The translations under genes and the position numbers were made by a program. Shown one piece after another: positions 8,564 to 18,289 of a stretch of 64,000 bases of DNA. The stretch spans positions 11,634 through 75,633 of the forward strand of contig JAEWIR010000010.1 in the NCBI GenBank assembly GCA_023386965.1, read 5' to 3'. How positions within the stretch are numbered: position 1 is the stretch's first letter; each line of letters starts with the position of its first letter. The notes below the pieces were generated by a model. That model had not been told where the DNA came from, made no database searches, and worked only from the letters and a program-made list of their open reading frames with translations. This DNA comes from Bacteroidota bacterium. Its GTDB lineage: Bacteria; Bacteroidota; Bacteroidia; Flavobacteriales; Weeksellaceae.

Positions 8564-9718
8564 ATGACAGAGAACACTACCACCAGCGAAAATATCCAGC
8601 CGGAAACAGAAATTACAGCCACGGCGAAAGAGCAGAAACCGGCAGAAGCGAAGGCTACACCGAAAAAATCTAAAAAGAAATCCAACAGGACAAAGATCAC
8701 CATGATCAACATGCTTGTGTTTGCATTGGCAGCAGGCGGCTTCTACTGGCTGGTTACGAATTACTTTCACCTGAATGAAGATAATTTTACGAACTCGGCA
8801 CAGGTCGAAGAGTTCATTAATCCCGTAAACACCAGAGTTGCAGGTTACATTAAAGAAATCAAATACAGTGAACACCAGGCCGTGAAGAAAGGCGACACGC
8901 TTGTGATCCTGGACGACAGGGAAATCCGCACCCAGCTGGCCCAGGCTGAAGCGGCCTATCAGAACGCACGTGCTTCCAGAAACGTGACCTCATCTGCGGT
9001 GAATACGGTTTCAAATAACGTGAATGTTGCGAACGCAAATATCGCGGGAGCGAAAGCCCGACTTTGGAATGCGGAGCAGAACTTGAACCGTTACAGAAAC
9101 CTCCTGGCTTCTGAAGCGGTGACCAGACAGCAGTTTGACCAGGTAAAAACCGAATATGATGCTACCCGTGCTGCCTACGAAACCCTCATCAGCCAGAAAA
9201 ACTCGGCTTCGCTGGCCACGGGTGAAACCCGCAGCCGCCTGGGCGTAAATGATGCCGAAATAAAAAGAACGGCCGCCATGCTCGACATGGCCAGAATCAA
9301 CCTTTCCTACACCGTAATCACAGCACCTTATAATGGGATCATGGGCAGAAGACTCATTAATGAAGGCCAGCTGGTACAACCCGGACAGCAACTGGGCACG
9401 ATTGTGCTGAACGGCCAGAAATGGATAACCGCGAATTTCCTGGAAAGCCAGATGCCGGGCGTGAAGATTGGCGAAAAGATCAATATCACCGTTGACGCAT
9501 TGGGCGGAAAGCAGTTTGTCGGTGAGGTTACCGCCATTTCGGCAGCCACGGGCGCAAAATATTCCAATGTTCCCGTGGACAATTCTACAGGAAACTTCGT
9601 GAAGGTACAGCAGCGGATTCCGGTAAGGATTGAGTTTACTTCAGCCAACAAAAAAGAAGACCTGGAGCAGCTGCGTGCAGGAATGAACGTAAATGTGACC
9701 TTAAACAAAATCAAGTAG
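8564..9718 (+). CDS. HlyD/EmrA-family periplasmic adaptor
   Basis: 384 residues. A charged, Lys/Glu-rich cytoplasmic tail (about 1-45) precedes a single membrane span (about 47-66, NMLVFALAAGGFYWLV). A biotinyl-lipoyl-like half (NTRVAGYIKEIKYSEHQAVK), a coiled-coil hairpin (about 130-230) and the second lipoyl half (ITAPYNGIMGRRLINEGQLV) follow, ending in a beta-barrel region. This is the EmrA arrangement that links an inner-membrane MFS pump to TolC. The stop TAG directly abuts the ATG of the MFS gene, so the genes are co-translated. Confidence 0.92.
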   Translation: MTENTTTSENIQPETEITATAKEQKPAEAKATPKKSKKKSNRTKITMINMLVFALAAGGFYWLVTNYFHLNEDNFTNSAQVEEFINPVNTRVAGYIKEIKYSEHQAVKKGDTLVILDDREIRTQLAQAEAAYQNARASRNVTSSAVNTVSNNVNVANANIAGAKARLWNAEQNLNRYRNLLASEAVTRQQFDQVKTEYDATRAAYETLISQKNSASLATGETRSRLGVNDAEIKRTAAMLDMARINLSYTVITAPYNGIMGRRLINEGQLVQPGQQLGTIVLNGQKWITANFLESQMPGVKIGEKINITVDALGGKQFVGEVTAISAATGAKYSNVPVDNSTGNFVKVQQRIPVRIEFTSANKKEDLEQLRAGMNVNVTLNKIK

Positions 9719-11326
9719 ATGTCTGATTACAACAAGGGGCTGTTTAAAAGTTGGGTTCCCAAACCGGTGCAGCTTTTACTCATCCTCATCTTCACCATAC
9801 TCATCATGACCATAAACCCCGTGAATACCGGGAATATCAGCCTGATGGTGGGTGACCTGGGTACATTGCCCGATTATCTGATGATGGCGAATTTTGCTTC
9901 TTTCATTGGAATGGCGACCGCAATGCCATTAGTATTGCGGGTGAAGATGCGGTTTCGTACCAAGGAAATCATGATTGTTTCGCTGGCGGTAACAGCCGTG
10001 CTTTCTTACGTTGTCGGAACGACGGCCGTGCCTCAAATCATTGTGGCTTCGTCATTTCTTATGGGCTTTTTCAAGATGTTCATGATGATGGAATTCATCC
10101 TGCCGCTCATGTTTATTTTAAGTCCAGACGGAAAGAGGGGAAAGTTTTATGCCATATTTTACCCATTTTCCATTACGGTTGGAAATATCGCAGGATATTA
10201 TCTCGCTAAACTGGCCTACCACACGACCTGGCAATACCCGCATTTACTTACAGCAGGTATTTGCCTGCTGATGATCCTGATTGTCGATATCTTCCAGCAT
10301 AACCAGCGGTTTGCCCGCAAGATGCCATTCTCTCATATCGACTGGCTGAGTATGGTGCTGTTTGCAGGAACATTTCTTTTTATGTCCTCTATGTTTTCAT
10401 TCGGCAAGACGCTGAATTGGTTTGACTCCAAAACGATCCGACTCTCATTCTGGGGCACGGTCATCAGCTTCATTCTCCTCGTGCTTCGGCAGCTGATGCT
10501 GAAAAGGAGTTACGTTTCCTTTTCTATCTTTACTAAAAACAGTGTCCAAAGCGGTTTGCTGATGCTGCTGTTCACAGCCGTGTTTCTGGGTTCGGCCTCG
10601 CTTCAGAATACTTTTACAGTTGGTGTGTTGGGTTATGATATGGTGACGAATGCCTCATTGAACATCATGATGGTGCCGGGCGTGATCATGGCTGGTGTGG
10701 TTGCTTTTTTTTGGTTCAAACACGAAAGGCCTTTAAAAATGTTTATTTTTTCCGGCCTTGCAGCCTTTTTTCTGAATACGGTGATGATGTATTTCATGAT
10801 GGTGCCGGAACTCAACTACGACAGCTGGCTTCTGCCCATGATGCTGAAAGGCTATGGATTGAGTGCCCTGTTTATTGCCGTTTGGTTTTATATCCTGGAT
10901 AAGCTTGAGATGGATGAGATGCTGCAGGCCATAGGTCTGGTGCTGGTTTTCCGGAGTTTCGTAGCAACGGCTGTTTTCTCCTCCTTTTTTGCCTGGCTGC
11001 AGTATCAGTTTCAGTGGCAAAGTGTAAACAACCTCGCGGTTTATATGGATGGAAGCACTGTGTCGGCACAAAGTGCACTTCTCGGGTACAAGAATATCCA
11101 GCTTAATGCCATACTCGTGGCTAACAAAAGAATCTACGGCCTGATCGCCATCGCCGCCATTGGAATGATGATCTACGTTTTGCAGCATCATTTCGGCAAA
11201 CTTCGGTTCACAAGATTCCGATGGACCAGAGGCAGATTTTCGCGTGTTCTAAGAAACCGAAAAGAGAGGACTTCAAAAGTCGCAAAGGCCAGAGCGATAA
11301 TGGATTCGGAAGAGATCCCTAAGTGA
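9719..11326 (+). CDS. MFS multidrug transporter (DHA2/EmrB-like)
   Basis: 535 residues with about 14 hydrophobic segments, consistent with the 14-span DHA2 group of the major facilitator superfamily that pairs with EmrA-type adaptors. The classic motif A is not clean, so the assignment rests on topology, length and context. The C-terminal tail is strongly basic (RFRWTRGRFSRVLRNRKER). Start ATG follows the adaptor stop with no gap. Together with TolC and HlyD it forms a tripartite proton-driven exporter. The preferred substrate cannot be told from sequence. Confidence 0.88.
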   Translation: MSDYNKGLFKSWVPKPVQLLLILIFTILIMTINPVNTGNISLMVGDLGTLPDYLMMANFASFIGMATAMPLVLRVKMRFRTKEIMIVSLAVTAVLSYVVGTTAVPQIIVASSFLMGFFKMFMMMEFILPLMFILSPDGKRGKFYAIFYPFSITVGNIAGYYLAKLAYHTTWQYPHLLTAGICLLMILIVDIFQHNQRFARKMPFSHIDWLSMVLFAGTFLFMSSMFSFGKTLNWFDSKTIRLSFWGTVISFILLVLRQLMLKRSYVSFSIFTKNSVQSGLLMLLFTAVFLGSASLQNTFTVGVLGYDMVTNASLNIMMVPGVIMAGVVAFFWFKHERPLKMFIFSGLAAFFLNTVMMYFMMVPELNYDSWLLPMMLKGYGLSALFIAVWFYILDKLEMDEMLQAIGLVLVFRSFVATAVFSSFFAWLQYQFQWQSVNNLAVYMDGSTVSAQSALLGYKNIQLNAILVANKRIYGLIAIAAIGMMIYVLQHHFGKLRFTRFRWTRGRFSRVLRNRKERTSKVAKARAIMDSEEIPK

Positions 11327-11498
11327 TGACAGAGGCTTCGACGGAAGCGGACGAGATCCCTGCCGGATGAGACTTCCGATCGCCCCGTGGATCCCTGCGG
11401 GAGGACAGAGTGACCGTTGGTAGACCTGTACCACTTACGTTGTTCTTTTAATAATAGCAGGCAGTAGGCAATGCTCGTCAAGCTCATCAGGAGACAAT

Positions 11499-11534
11499 AA
11501 ATAAATCCGACTCAGTGGTGAGTCGGATTTATTT
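11499..11534. terminator. Bidirectional terminator between convergent genes
   Basis: A perfect 16-bp stem (11499-11514 with 11519-11534) around a 4-base loop GTGG, flanked by A- and T-rich ends. It sits between the plus-strand efflux operon and the minus-strand T9SS gene and can serve both. Confidence 0.85.
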
Positions 11535-11549
11535 CTAATTTAAGATATG

Positions 11550-13634
11550 TTATTCTATATTTTTAACAAGAACCCATCCTGAGTATTTCACTGGGGTCTT
11601 CGCAGCATCAGATTCGTTCCAGGTTACCGTGTACCAGTACGTTCCGGTTGAAATTCTTCTGTCAATGCTTGTACCATCCCACTTATATCCATTTGACTTG
11701 TCTGCCTGGTACACATTAATTCCGTAGCGGTCGTATATCTTTACCACCAGATTCTGTTTATAACCCAATGAAGAATAGTCAATGGCATCGTTTACCCCAT
11801 CGTTATTCGGCGTAATTGCATTCACCAGATTCGGCACCGTCACTTCTACAGCAATGGGCTCACAGTTGAAAGAATCCTTAACATAAATCACGTTTTTACC
11901 CCTTGGAACATTCGTAAAGATGTTGGAATCATGCCATACAGCGTTGTCCATAGAGAACTGGTAAGGTGGGGTGCCTCCAATTACATTTACCGTGATGGTG
12001 TTGTTTGAAATATCGATGGCTGAAACAACTGGAACTGGAGCTGCTGAAACGGTTACTGTCTGCGTGGTAACACATTCGCCCAAGGTTAGTTTCACCCAGT
12101 AACTGCCTACACCTACATTTGAAATGGAGGAAGTAGTTGCTCCGGTACTCCACAGGTAACTGCTGAATCCCGGACCGGCATCAAGTGTAGTGGTATCTCC
12201 GGGGCAAATGATTTTATCCTGTAAAACCACCGAATGATTTGGAGAAGTTACATTAAGGGTGATTTTGGAAATACCCGTACAGCCGTTCGGGCTTGTACCT
12301 TTTACGTAAACCACGGTACTTGGCGAAATAAAAGCGGAGGGATTAGCGATGGGGTTGGTCCCGTTGACCGCATCCGTATAGGAAGGATAGTAGGTTTTTG
12401 TGACTGTTCCCCCGCCAACTGCAGCACTGTTGAGATCAAACAGTCCTGTAGCAGGGTTTGTTTCAAGGAAGCAGGTAGTAAGGGAAGCATCATTCATTAC
12501 AACAGTAGGATAAAACTGCAGTGAAATGGTGCCGTAGTTAGAACAGCCCTGAGTGGTTGTTACATGCATATAAACCTCAGTCGGAGCTGCCGTGAAGAAT
12601 GCAGCAGGATTTGTGATGGGATTTACGCCATTATTCATGTCATTTATTGTGCGGTAATATACCCGCGTGGCCGTAGGATCAGCAAACATGGAGGTTGAAA
12701 CTGACGTAAGATCAAAGATGGCGGTTCCTTCATTGTTATTGTTACAGGCATTAACTGTTGCATTGCCCACCGTGATTGCACCCTGTACAAAGTTGATGGT
12801 TCCTGTTTGCAAACACTTGTTTATGGGATTAAGCGGATTGGTAGGATCGGTATAATGAAGTGCATAATAATAAGTATTGGCAGTATTCACTGTAACCGTA
12901 CCCAGAGGATTACTGTTGGTCAGAAGATCATTGGTGTTATTGTGGTAGGTGACTGTGAAGTGGGGATTTCCATTGACGATCCCAGCAGAGAGCGTGCTGA
13001 AGTCAAAGACGCCCGGATTTGTACAGAGGGTAATGATCCCGTCCTGATTGGGACCCGGGGCAATAAAAGGGTTGGGACTGATTGCCGGGTTATTGTAAGG
13101 AGACGCCATGGTAGCCGTTCCTCCCCAGGTCAGCGAAAACGGTGCGGTAGTCGTACTTCCCGCCCCCACCCAGTTATCGATGTATAAATAATAAGTCTGA
13201 CCTGCCGTAACATTTAGGTACTGACAGTATGGAGTGGTGGACCCTCCGGGAGCACTGATCACCGTACTTGTCATATTGAGACCTGTAGAAGCGCCCACGC
13301 CGATCACCGTGGCGGCATTGCATCGGATGGGTGAACCCAGGTTACCGCAGGCGACATTAGGACCATAAACAGCCCAGTCATAATCTGCTGCCGGATCAGT
13401 AGGAACAAGATCGAAGGTTAATGTTCCGCTTGTAGCAATCGTTATCTTATACCAGATGGAATTATGTTCACCGGTACTCAGACATCCTCCCAAAGGTTCA
13501 TTTACCAAGCCAATACCGGAAGGACTGTAGGTAATACTGGAGTTTCCACAGACGGTTAATGCGGTAGAGCAATCTTCCTGGGAAAAAAAAGTTTGCGAGA
13601 TAAGGAAAATAACGAGGAGTAAAGTTTTTTTCAT
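11550..13634 (-). CDS. T9SS type B sorting-domain cell-surface protein
   Basis: 694 residues. Signal peptide MKKTLLLVIFLISQTFFSQ. The body has repeated Ig/PKD-like modules with the phrase NxxTFxxxPTxVYVx (for example FFTAAPTEVYMHVTTTQGCS and FISPSTVVYVKGTSPNGCTG). The last 85 residues are the gliding-associated/type B sorting domain: ITPNNDGVNDAIDY, then VVKIYDRYGINVYQ, YKWDGT and TGTYWYTVTW. Type B domains direct export through the type IX secretion system and surface retention. It stands alone on the minus strand; the -7 box TATATTTG at 13667-13674 lies 33 bp upstream of the start. Ligand unknown; adhesin-like role inferred. Confidence 0.9.
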   Translation of the reverse strand: MKKTLLLVIFLISQTFFSQEDCSTALTVCGNSSITYSPSGIGLVNEPLGGCLSTGEHNSIWYKITIATSGTLTFDLVPTDPAADYDWAVYGPNVACGNLGSPIRCNAATVIGVGASTGLNMTSTVISAPGGSTTPYCQYLNVTAGQTYYLYIDNWVGAGSTTTAPFSLTWGGTATMASPYNNPAISPNPFIAPGPNQDGIITLCTNPGVFDFSTLSAGIVNGNPHFTVTYHNNTNDLLTNSNPLGTVTVNTANTYYYALHYTDPTNPLNPINKCLQTGTINFVQGAITVGNATVNACNNNNEGTAIFDLTSVSTSMFADPTATRVYYRTINDMNNGVNPITNPAAFFTAAPTEVYMHVTTTQGCSNYGTISLQFYPTVVMNDASLTTCFLETNPATGLFDLNSAAVGGGTVTKTYYPSYTDAVNGTNPIANPSAFISPSTVVYVKGTSPNGCTGISKITLNVTSPNHSVVLQDKIICPGDTTTLDAGPGFSSYLWSTGATTSSISNVGVGSYWVKLTLGECVTTQTVTVSAAPVPVVSAIDISNNTITVNVIGGTPPYQFSMDNAVWHDSNIFTNVPRGKNVIYVKDSFNCEPIAVEVTVPNLVNAITPNNDGVNDAIDYSSLGYKQNLVVKIYDRYGINVYQADKSNGYKWDGTSIDRRISTGTYWYTVTWNESDAAKTPVKYSGWVLVKNIE

Positions 13635-13666
13635 ATCAAATTTGGGTTTTATGGTTTAGTATCTAT

Positions 13667-13674
13667 CAAATATA
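13667..13674 (-). promoter_or_regulatory. -7 promoter element for the T9SS type B gene
   Basis: Minus-strand TATATTTG (TAnnTTTG) starting 33 bp upstream of the ATG. No clear -33 TTG. Confidence 0.45.
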
Positions 13675-13750
13675 GAATTATTTATTATTAATACTTAAAT
13701 TATTATACGCTTTTCATTATTAAAAAATAAAATGACAAGTCATTCGGTTT

Positions 13751-14336
13751 AACCACAGAGACACAGAGAATGCACAGAGGTCACGGCGATTATGGATGTT
13801 GAATTTTGAATTTTAGATTCTGAATTATTTTGAATGGTTTCTTTATAACTTTCTAACCTTCTAACCTTCTAACCTTCTGGAGTCTTACATCTGAAATCTT
13901 TACTCTTTGCTCTTTGCTCTTTCTTCTAATTTACCACAGAGACACAAGGAATGCACAGAGGTCACGGCGATTATGGATGTTGAATTTTGAATTTTAGATT
14001 CTGAATTATTTTGAATGGTTTCTTCATAACTTTCTAACCTTCTAACCTTCTGGATTCTTACATCTGAAATCTTTACTCTTTGCTCTTTCTTCTAATTAAC
14101 CACAGAAACACAGCGAATGCACAGAGGTCACGGCGATTATGGATGTTGGATTTTGGATTTTGAATTTTAGATTCTATTTTATTGGTCTCCTTATAACCTA
14201 CCAACCTTCTGGAATCTGACATCTGATATCTGATATCTGATATCTAACATCCTGCCTCAAAATCTCAAATACCCAAACACCCTGCTACATATCCACCTCA
14301 CTCTCTAACCTTCTAACCCTAATTAACCACGCTGTC
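13751..14336. repeat. Tandem intergenic repeat, three full units plus a degenerate tail
   Basis: Units begin with ACCACAGA(G/A)ACACA at 13752, 13933 and 14099 (spacings 181 and 166 bp). Each continues with a GAATGCACAGAGGTCACGGC block, GATTATGGATGTT(G), runs of (GAATTTT), and a pyrimidine-rich tail of TCTAACCT and CTTTGCTCTTT repeats. A fourth partial unit is recognisable near 14305-14336 (CTAACCCTAATTAACCAC). No open frame spans it. Inside the third unit there is also a small array of CTGATAT. Similar degenerate ACCACAGAGACACAGAG elements are common between genes in Bacteroidota; origin and function are unknown to me. Confidence 0.8.
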
Positions 14337-14453
14337 GCCAGGATATATTTAAAATTCACCCCACAGATCTCAGCAAAAATCATAAATTAGCCAGCCCTAC
14401 CTCCTAACCTTAGCTTTACTTATAGGCTGGATGTCGGCATTCCTGAATAATTT

Positions 14454-15512
14454 ATGCAACTGAACAACATCCTCTACAAAATAAGCCACTGGGAAAGCTG
14501 GGACTGGCGAATCAAATACATCCCAATCGTCCCGGTATGGGCCTGGAACTGCGCACGTGCAGGGTCGTTCTGGTTTTTCACACCATCCAATCCTAAACTC
14601 GCTTTCGGCGGTTTTGAAGGCGTTACCAAAATGTCCATTTATGAACACCTGCCACTGGGCAGTTATCCGGAAAGCCGGCTGGTTACCGCCCGTCAAGATT
14701 TCGCAAATGTAGAGCGGCTGGTGGCAGAGCGTTACACCTACCCTTTCGTTGTGAAACCCAATGTGGGCCGGATGGGCTTTATGTTCCGCATCATCCGCAA
14801 GCCGGAAGACCTAAGGGCCTATCATGCACTGATGCCTGTGGATTATATCATACAGGACCTCATTGAATTCCCCCTGGAAGTAAGCGTTTTCTACTACCGT
14901 TTGCCGGAGGATAAAAACGGTACCATCACTGGATTTATACGCAAGGAATTTCTGGAAATTACCGGCGATGGTCACTCCACCATGGACGAACTTATGGCCG
15001 CCAGTCCGCGCGTCTGTTTCCGCCTGGAAGAGATGCGCGCCAAGCATGCCGATAAGCTGGATCTGGTGCTGCAGAAAGGCGAAACTTTTTGCCTGAGCCA
15101 TGCACTGAACCTCAGCCGCGGCTGTTCACTGGTGAGCCTGGAAGAGGAGAAAGATGAAAGGCTGCTGAAGGTCTTCGATGAAATCAGCTCCTATTCCGAC
15201 ACCCTCTTTTATGGTCGCTACGACATTAAATGTGCCTCCATTGAAGACCTAAAGGCCGGCAGGAACTTTTCTATAATAGAATACAATGGTTGTGGCGCCG
15301 AACCGCACCATGTGTATGGCAACGGCAACACTTTTGCGCAGGCGTGCCTGATCCTGGCGCGGCACTGGAACATTCTGTACCGTGTAGCGCGCAGCAACTA
15401 CCGCCGCGGTGCCAAATACGACAGTTTTAAAACGGGCTGGAGGACAATGACGGGTTGCCGCCGGCATTTCGCCAGACTCCGCCGCCTTGATGCGCACTTC
15501 CCGGACTCCTGA
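14454..15512 (+). CDS. ATP-grasp (D-Ala-D-Ala ligase-like) protein
   Basis: 352 residues. The ATP-grasp fold is visible: YPFVVKPNVGRMGFMFRII (phosphate-binding lysine and flexible loop, about 98-116), IIQDLIEFPLEVSVFYYRLP (about 133-152), and the metal-binding end YGRYDIKCASIEDL ... FSIIEYNGCGAEPHHVY (about 253-288, with the Asp, Glu and Asn expected of Mg-ATP sites). The group is often labelled D-alanine-D-alanine ligase-like but lacks the clear Ddl substrate features, so the carboxylate-amine product is unknown. Stands alone downstream of the repeat array. Confidence 0.65.
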   Translation: MQLNNILYKISHWESWDWRIKYIPIVPVWAWNCARAGSFWFFTPSNPKLAFGGFEGVTKMSIYEHLPLGSYPESRLVTARQDFANVERLVAERYTYPFVVKPNVGRMGFMFRIIRKPEDLRAYHALMPVDYIIQDLIEFPLEVSVFYYRLPEDKNGTITGFIRKEFLEITGDGHSTMDELMAASPRVCFRLEEMRAKHADKLDLVLQKGETFCLSHALNLSRGCSLVSLEEEKDERLLKVFDEISSYSDTLFYGRYDIKCASIEDLKAGRNFSIIEYNGCGAEPHHVYGNGNTFAQACLILARHWNILYRVARSNYRRGAKYDSFKTGWRTMTGCRRHFARLRRLDAHFPDS

Positions 15513-15576
15513 GCCTGCACGACCCATAGCCGGCTGCGAAATTTCAGTATTCTCCTATGGTAAGTCTTTAATACTG

Positions 15577-15584
15577 TATATTTG
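15577..15584 (+). promoter_or_regulatory. -7 promoter element for the AlkD-like gene
   Basis: TATATTTG matches TAnnTTTG, 29 bp before the ATG at 15614. Confidence 0.45.
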
Positions 15585-15613
15585 ATTTTCCTGAAGCTTT
15601 AAAACCAAAGCCT

Positions 15614-16279
15614 ATGACTCAACTATCCGGTACGGCAGCCGAAATTTATGATCAGATCAAAGGCACGGATACCAAACTCGGTGACCTGCGCCAAATTGCT
15701 AAAAACATCAGAACCAATCATCCCCTGGCACTGGAATTATGGTCCACCGCGGAACTGTATCCGCGGCTGTTAGCGATTCTGATTATGGATAAGAAAGAAC
15801 TCACGGAAACGGTGGTCCAACAACTTATATATGATATGGACAGCCACACCGGCGCAGACCGTACCCAACTCGCCGACTGGCTGATGGCCAACCAGCTTAC
15901 AAAAGATAAAAAAGGGCTTTCCATGCTGAATTCCTGGGAGCACCATCCTTCACCGCTACACCGCCGGATGTTCTGGTACCATCAGGGCAGGTTGCGTTGG
16001 GTAGGACAGCAACCTCCCAACAATACCGCGGCACTTCTGGATGCTTTGGATGACAGGATGGCTACCGAAGAAGCCGAAGTACAGTGGGCGATGAACTTCA
16101 CGGCTGGCTGGATTGGTATATTTGATGAGTCCCACCGGCAAAGATGTATTGAAATTGGCGAAAGAACCGGCCTTTATAAAGACATGCCGGTGGCCCGAAA
16201 CTGTGCGCCGGATTATCTGCCGGCCTTTATTGAATCGGAGCTGGCAAAGCGTAAGACGAAAAAACAACCAACATCTTAG
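15614..16279 (+). CDS. AlkD-like DNA alkylation repair protein
   Basis: 221 residues, nearly all alpha-helical and rich in HEAT-type helices, with motifs of the DNA alkylation repair (AlkD) family: RQIAKNIRTNHPLALELWST (about 25-44), LLAILIMDKKEL, and EVQWAMNFTAGWIGI (about 154-168). AlkD removes positively charged alkylated bases such as N3- and N7-alkylpurines. I cannot place the catalytic Trp/Asp pair with certainty, so activity is likely but not shown. No operon partner. Confidence 0.7.
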   Translation: MTQLSGTAAEIYDQIKGTDTKLGDLRQIAKNIRTNHPLALELWSTAELYPRLLAILIMDKKELTETVVQQLIYDMDSHTGADRTQLADWLMANQLTKDKKGLSMLNSWEHHPSPLHRRMFWYHQGRLRWVGQQPPNNTAALLDALDDRMATEEAEVQWAMNFTAGWIGIFDESHRQRCIEIGERTGLYKDMPVARNCAPDYLPAFIESELAKRKTKKQPTS

Positions 16280-16351
16280 CGGCAATTGTTTATATATGAT
16301 TTTCTTTTTAATAACGAATAGTTTGTTTACTGTTCCTAATGATTAATTCTG

Positions 16352-17203
16352 ATGAAAAAAACTGTATTCTCCCTGCTATGCATCCTTTCCGCGTTATCCT
16401 ACAATGCACAGAGCCACCGCTTTCTCTACGAATATACCTTTAAAATAGACTCCCTGGACCGCAGTAAGTCTGAAAAAGAACTGATGGTACTGGACATTGG
16501 AAAGGAAGGCTCACGTTTTTACAGTTTTGAGAGAGCGCAGTATGACTCTGTCAGAGAGTCAGAAATGAAAAAGGCTATCCAGACAAAAGCAACGCATATA
16601 GATTTTACGCATATCCGTGATCGATCGAAAGTCCGCAACCGAGTAACCAAAAAATATCCAAACTACCAAACTACTCTGCATACAACCATCGGGTCAGATG
16701 ATTTGGCTGTCCTGTACGAAGCTAAAATGGAATGGTCGATTTCGAAAGAAACCAGGACCATTAAAGGTTTGAAGGCTCAGAAAGCTACAGGTTCACTTGC
16801 CGGCCGCCGGTGGACTGCATGGTATACTTCTGAAATTCCCTTGCAGGACGGCCCTTACAGATTCGCCGGACTCCCAGGCCTCATCCTTGAGATCAACGAT
16901 TCAAAAGGAGATCACGTATTTACATTTGCAGGAAACCGTAAACATAAAGACTTGCGGCTGCAGGAGAACGAGAAAGGTATTCCTGTCTCGGAAAAAAAGT
17001 TTAACGAACTATGGAAAATATATGTTAAGGATCCAGCAAAATCTACACGTATGATATTGGCGGACCCCGATGTTAAGATTACGATGAGCGATGGTTCCGG
17101 CCGCATTATTCCTCAGGCAGAAATGATTCGCAACAATGAAATCAGGCTGAAGGAAAAATTGCAGAAGAATAATAATTTTATTGACCTGACTCTATACAGG
17201 TAG
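16352..17203 (+). CDS. GLPGLI family protein
   Basis: 283 residues with a signal peptide (MKKTVFSLLCILSALSYNAQ). It contains the family-naming motif FAGLPGLILEI (about 171-181), preceded by the typical WTAWYTSEIPLQDGPYRF segment. GLPGLI proteins are secreted, restricted to Bacteroidota and of unknown function, sometimes placed beside TonB-dependent receptors. None is adjacent here. Confidence 0.9.
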   Translation: MKKTVFSLLCILSALSYNAQSHRFLYEYTFKIDSLDRSKSEKELMVLDIGKEGSRFYSFERAQYDSVRESEMKKAIQTKATHIDFTHIRDRSKVRNRVTKKYPNYQTTLHTTIGSDDLAVLYEAKMEWSISKETRTIKGLKAQKATGSLAGRRWTAWYTSEIPLQDGPYRFAGLPGLILEINDSKGDHVFTFAGNRKHKDLRLQENEKGIPVSEKKFNELWKIYVKDPAKSTRMILADPDVKITMSDGSGRIIPQAEMIRNNEIRLKEKLQKNNNFIDLTLYR

Positions 17204-17337
17204 TTGTTATCAGAAGAACGGTTTTAACTCTTTTATTTTTGCCGCCCAACTTTCAATAGAAACAAACAAAGCTATTGTATAAGTAATTCGTACCACGATA
17301 GCGTGAGTTCTGTACATCTTTTTTGCGATTTGAATCT

Positions 17338-17345
17338 TATTTTTG
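17338..17345 (+). promoter_or_regulatory. -7 promoter element for the Usp operon
   Basis: TATTTTTG matches TAnnTTTG. Because transcription would start near 17352, the upstream in-frame GTG at 17303 cannot be the start of the Usp gene. Confidence 0.45.
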
Positions 17346-17377
17346 TTTACCTTAAGAAGATGCAAATACTGATGAAG

Positions 17378-18280
17378 ATGAATACACCTGTACAAACACT
17401 GTTGGTACCGACAGACTTTACCGATAAATCCCGAAACGCCGTCAACCTGGCCGTTCAGGTAGCGCTTCGGCATGAAGCGCGAATGCTGATTACCCATACC
17501 GTACCTGCCAATTTCATCATAGACCATACGGGAAGACAACTGATCGGCGGCGAGCGTGTTAGCCAGAACGTAGAAACTGCGGTGCGCGAACTTCGTACCC
17601 TTTATGAAGCCCTGACTGCGGAGTATCCTGCGCTGAAGCTGGAAACCCGTGTTACTACAGGCGACGTATGCGACTCACTGAATGAGTTGGCTCTGGAACT
17701 GGGTGCCGACCTCATCATCATGGGAACTTCCGGCGTGCAGAAATTCAAACAGGCGCTGCTGGGCTCCCACTCCTATTCTGTGCTGAACCGTGCTGTATGT
17801 TCGGTGATGCTTATGCCGGAATCCCGCATGCAGTACGAATTTAAAAAAATCCTTTTTCCGGTGCGGGCCGTAGATCATTTAGCGCTCAAGATGGAATTTG
17901 CGCTGGCCATTGCCAACAGAAATGAAAGCGAGATCAGCCTGATGGGTGTGGGTAATATGGATAATATGCCCGCGGTACGCGATGCCTTCCTGCAAATGAA
18001 GGAGCAGCTACTGCACAATGCTGAGTATTTTAATTCGAAACTGGTGCTTACTGCAGACAATGCTGAAATGATCAGCCAAACAACAGAATCCGAAAGCAGT
18101 GACCTGGTGATACTGAACTTCGAAGACGAGATGAAATGGAAATCACTTTTTTCCGAAAATTTCTTCAAGAAAATCATTAATGATACCGATACCGCACTGC
18201 TTTTTGTAAAACCTCAGAATCCGGAACCAATTCCTGTGGATATCAATTCCTACGACATCACCCTTCCCATTCCGGGATAA
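17378..18280 (+). CDS. Universal stress protein (tandem Usp)
   Basis: About 300 residues. The first Usp domain starts at VQTLLVPTDFTDKSRNAV and ends with the nucleotide-loop signature LIIMGTSGVQKFKQALLGSHSYSVL (G-x2-G-x9-G-S type), followed by a second, more degenerate Usp half beginning KKILFPVRAVDHL. This two-domain form is common in Flavobacteriia. I place the start at ATG 17378, where the fold begins; in-frame ATGs at 17360 and 17372 are also possible. It heads a run with the GNAT and racemase genes (9 bp gap, then a 1-base overlap). Likely role: stress or starvation adaptation; ATP binding inferred. Confidence 0.85.
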   Translation: MNTPVQTLLVPTDFTDKSRNAVNLAVQVALRHEARMLITHTVPANFIIDHTGRQLIGGERVSQNVETAVRELRTLYEALTAEYPALKLETRVTTGDVCDSLNELALELGADLIIMGTSGVQKFKQALLGSHSYSVLNRAVCSVMLMPESRMQYEFKKILFPVRAVDHLALKMEFALAIANRNESEISLMGVGNMDNMPAVRDAFLQMKEQLLHNAEYFNSKLVLTADNAEMISQTTESESSDLVILNFEDEMKWKSLFSENFFKKIINDTDTALLFVKPQNPEPIPVDINSYDITLPIPG

Positions 18281-18289
18281 ATACTTATT

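Noticed and set aside
11327..11498. Possible coding sequence between the MFS gene and the terminator
   Set aside because: Short frames only; repeated GATCCCTGC phrases look like intergenic repeat sequence, and no start or domain is seen.
13751..14336. Possible CRISPR array
   Set aside because: Units are 166-181 bp, related over most of their length, AT-rich and degenerate; there are no short identical repeats with unique spacers and no cas genes.
17303..17377. Longer Usp start at GTG 17303
   Set aside because: The -7 box at 17338-17345 falls inside that extension and the added residues do not belong to the Usp fold.
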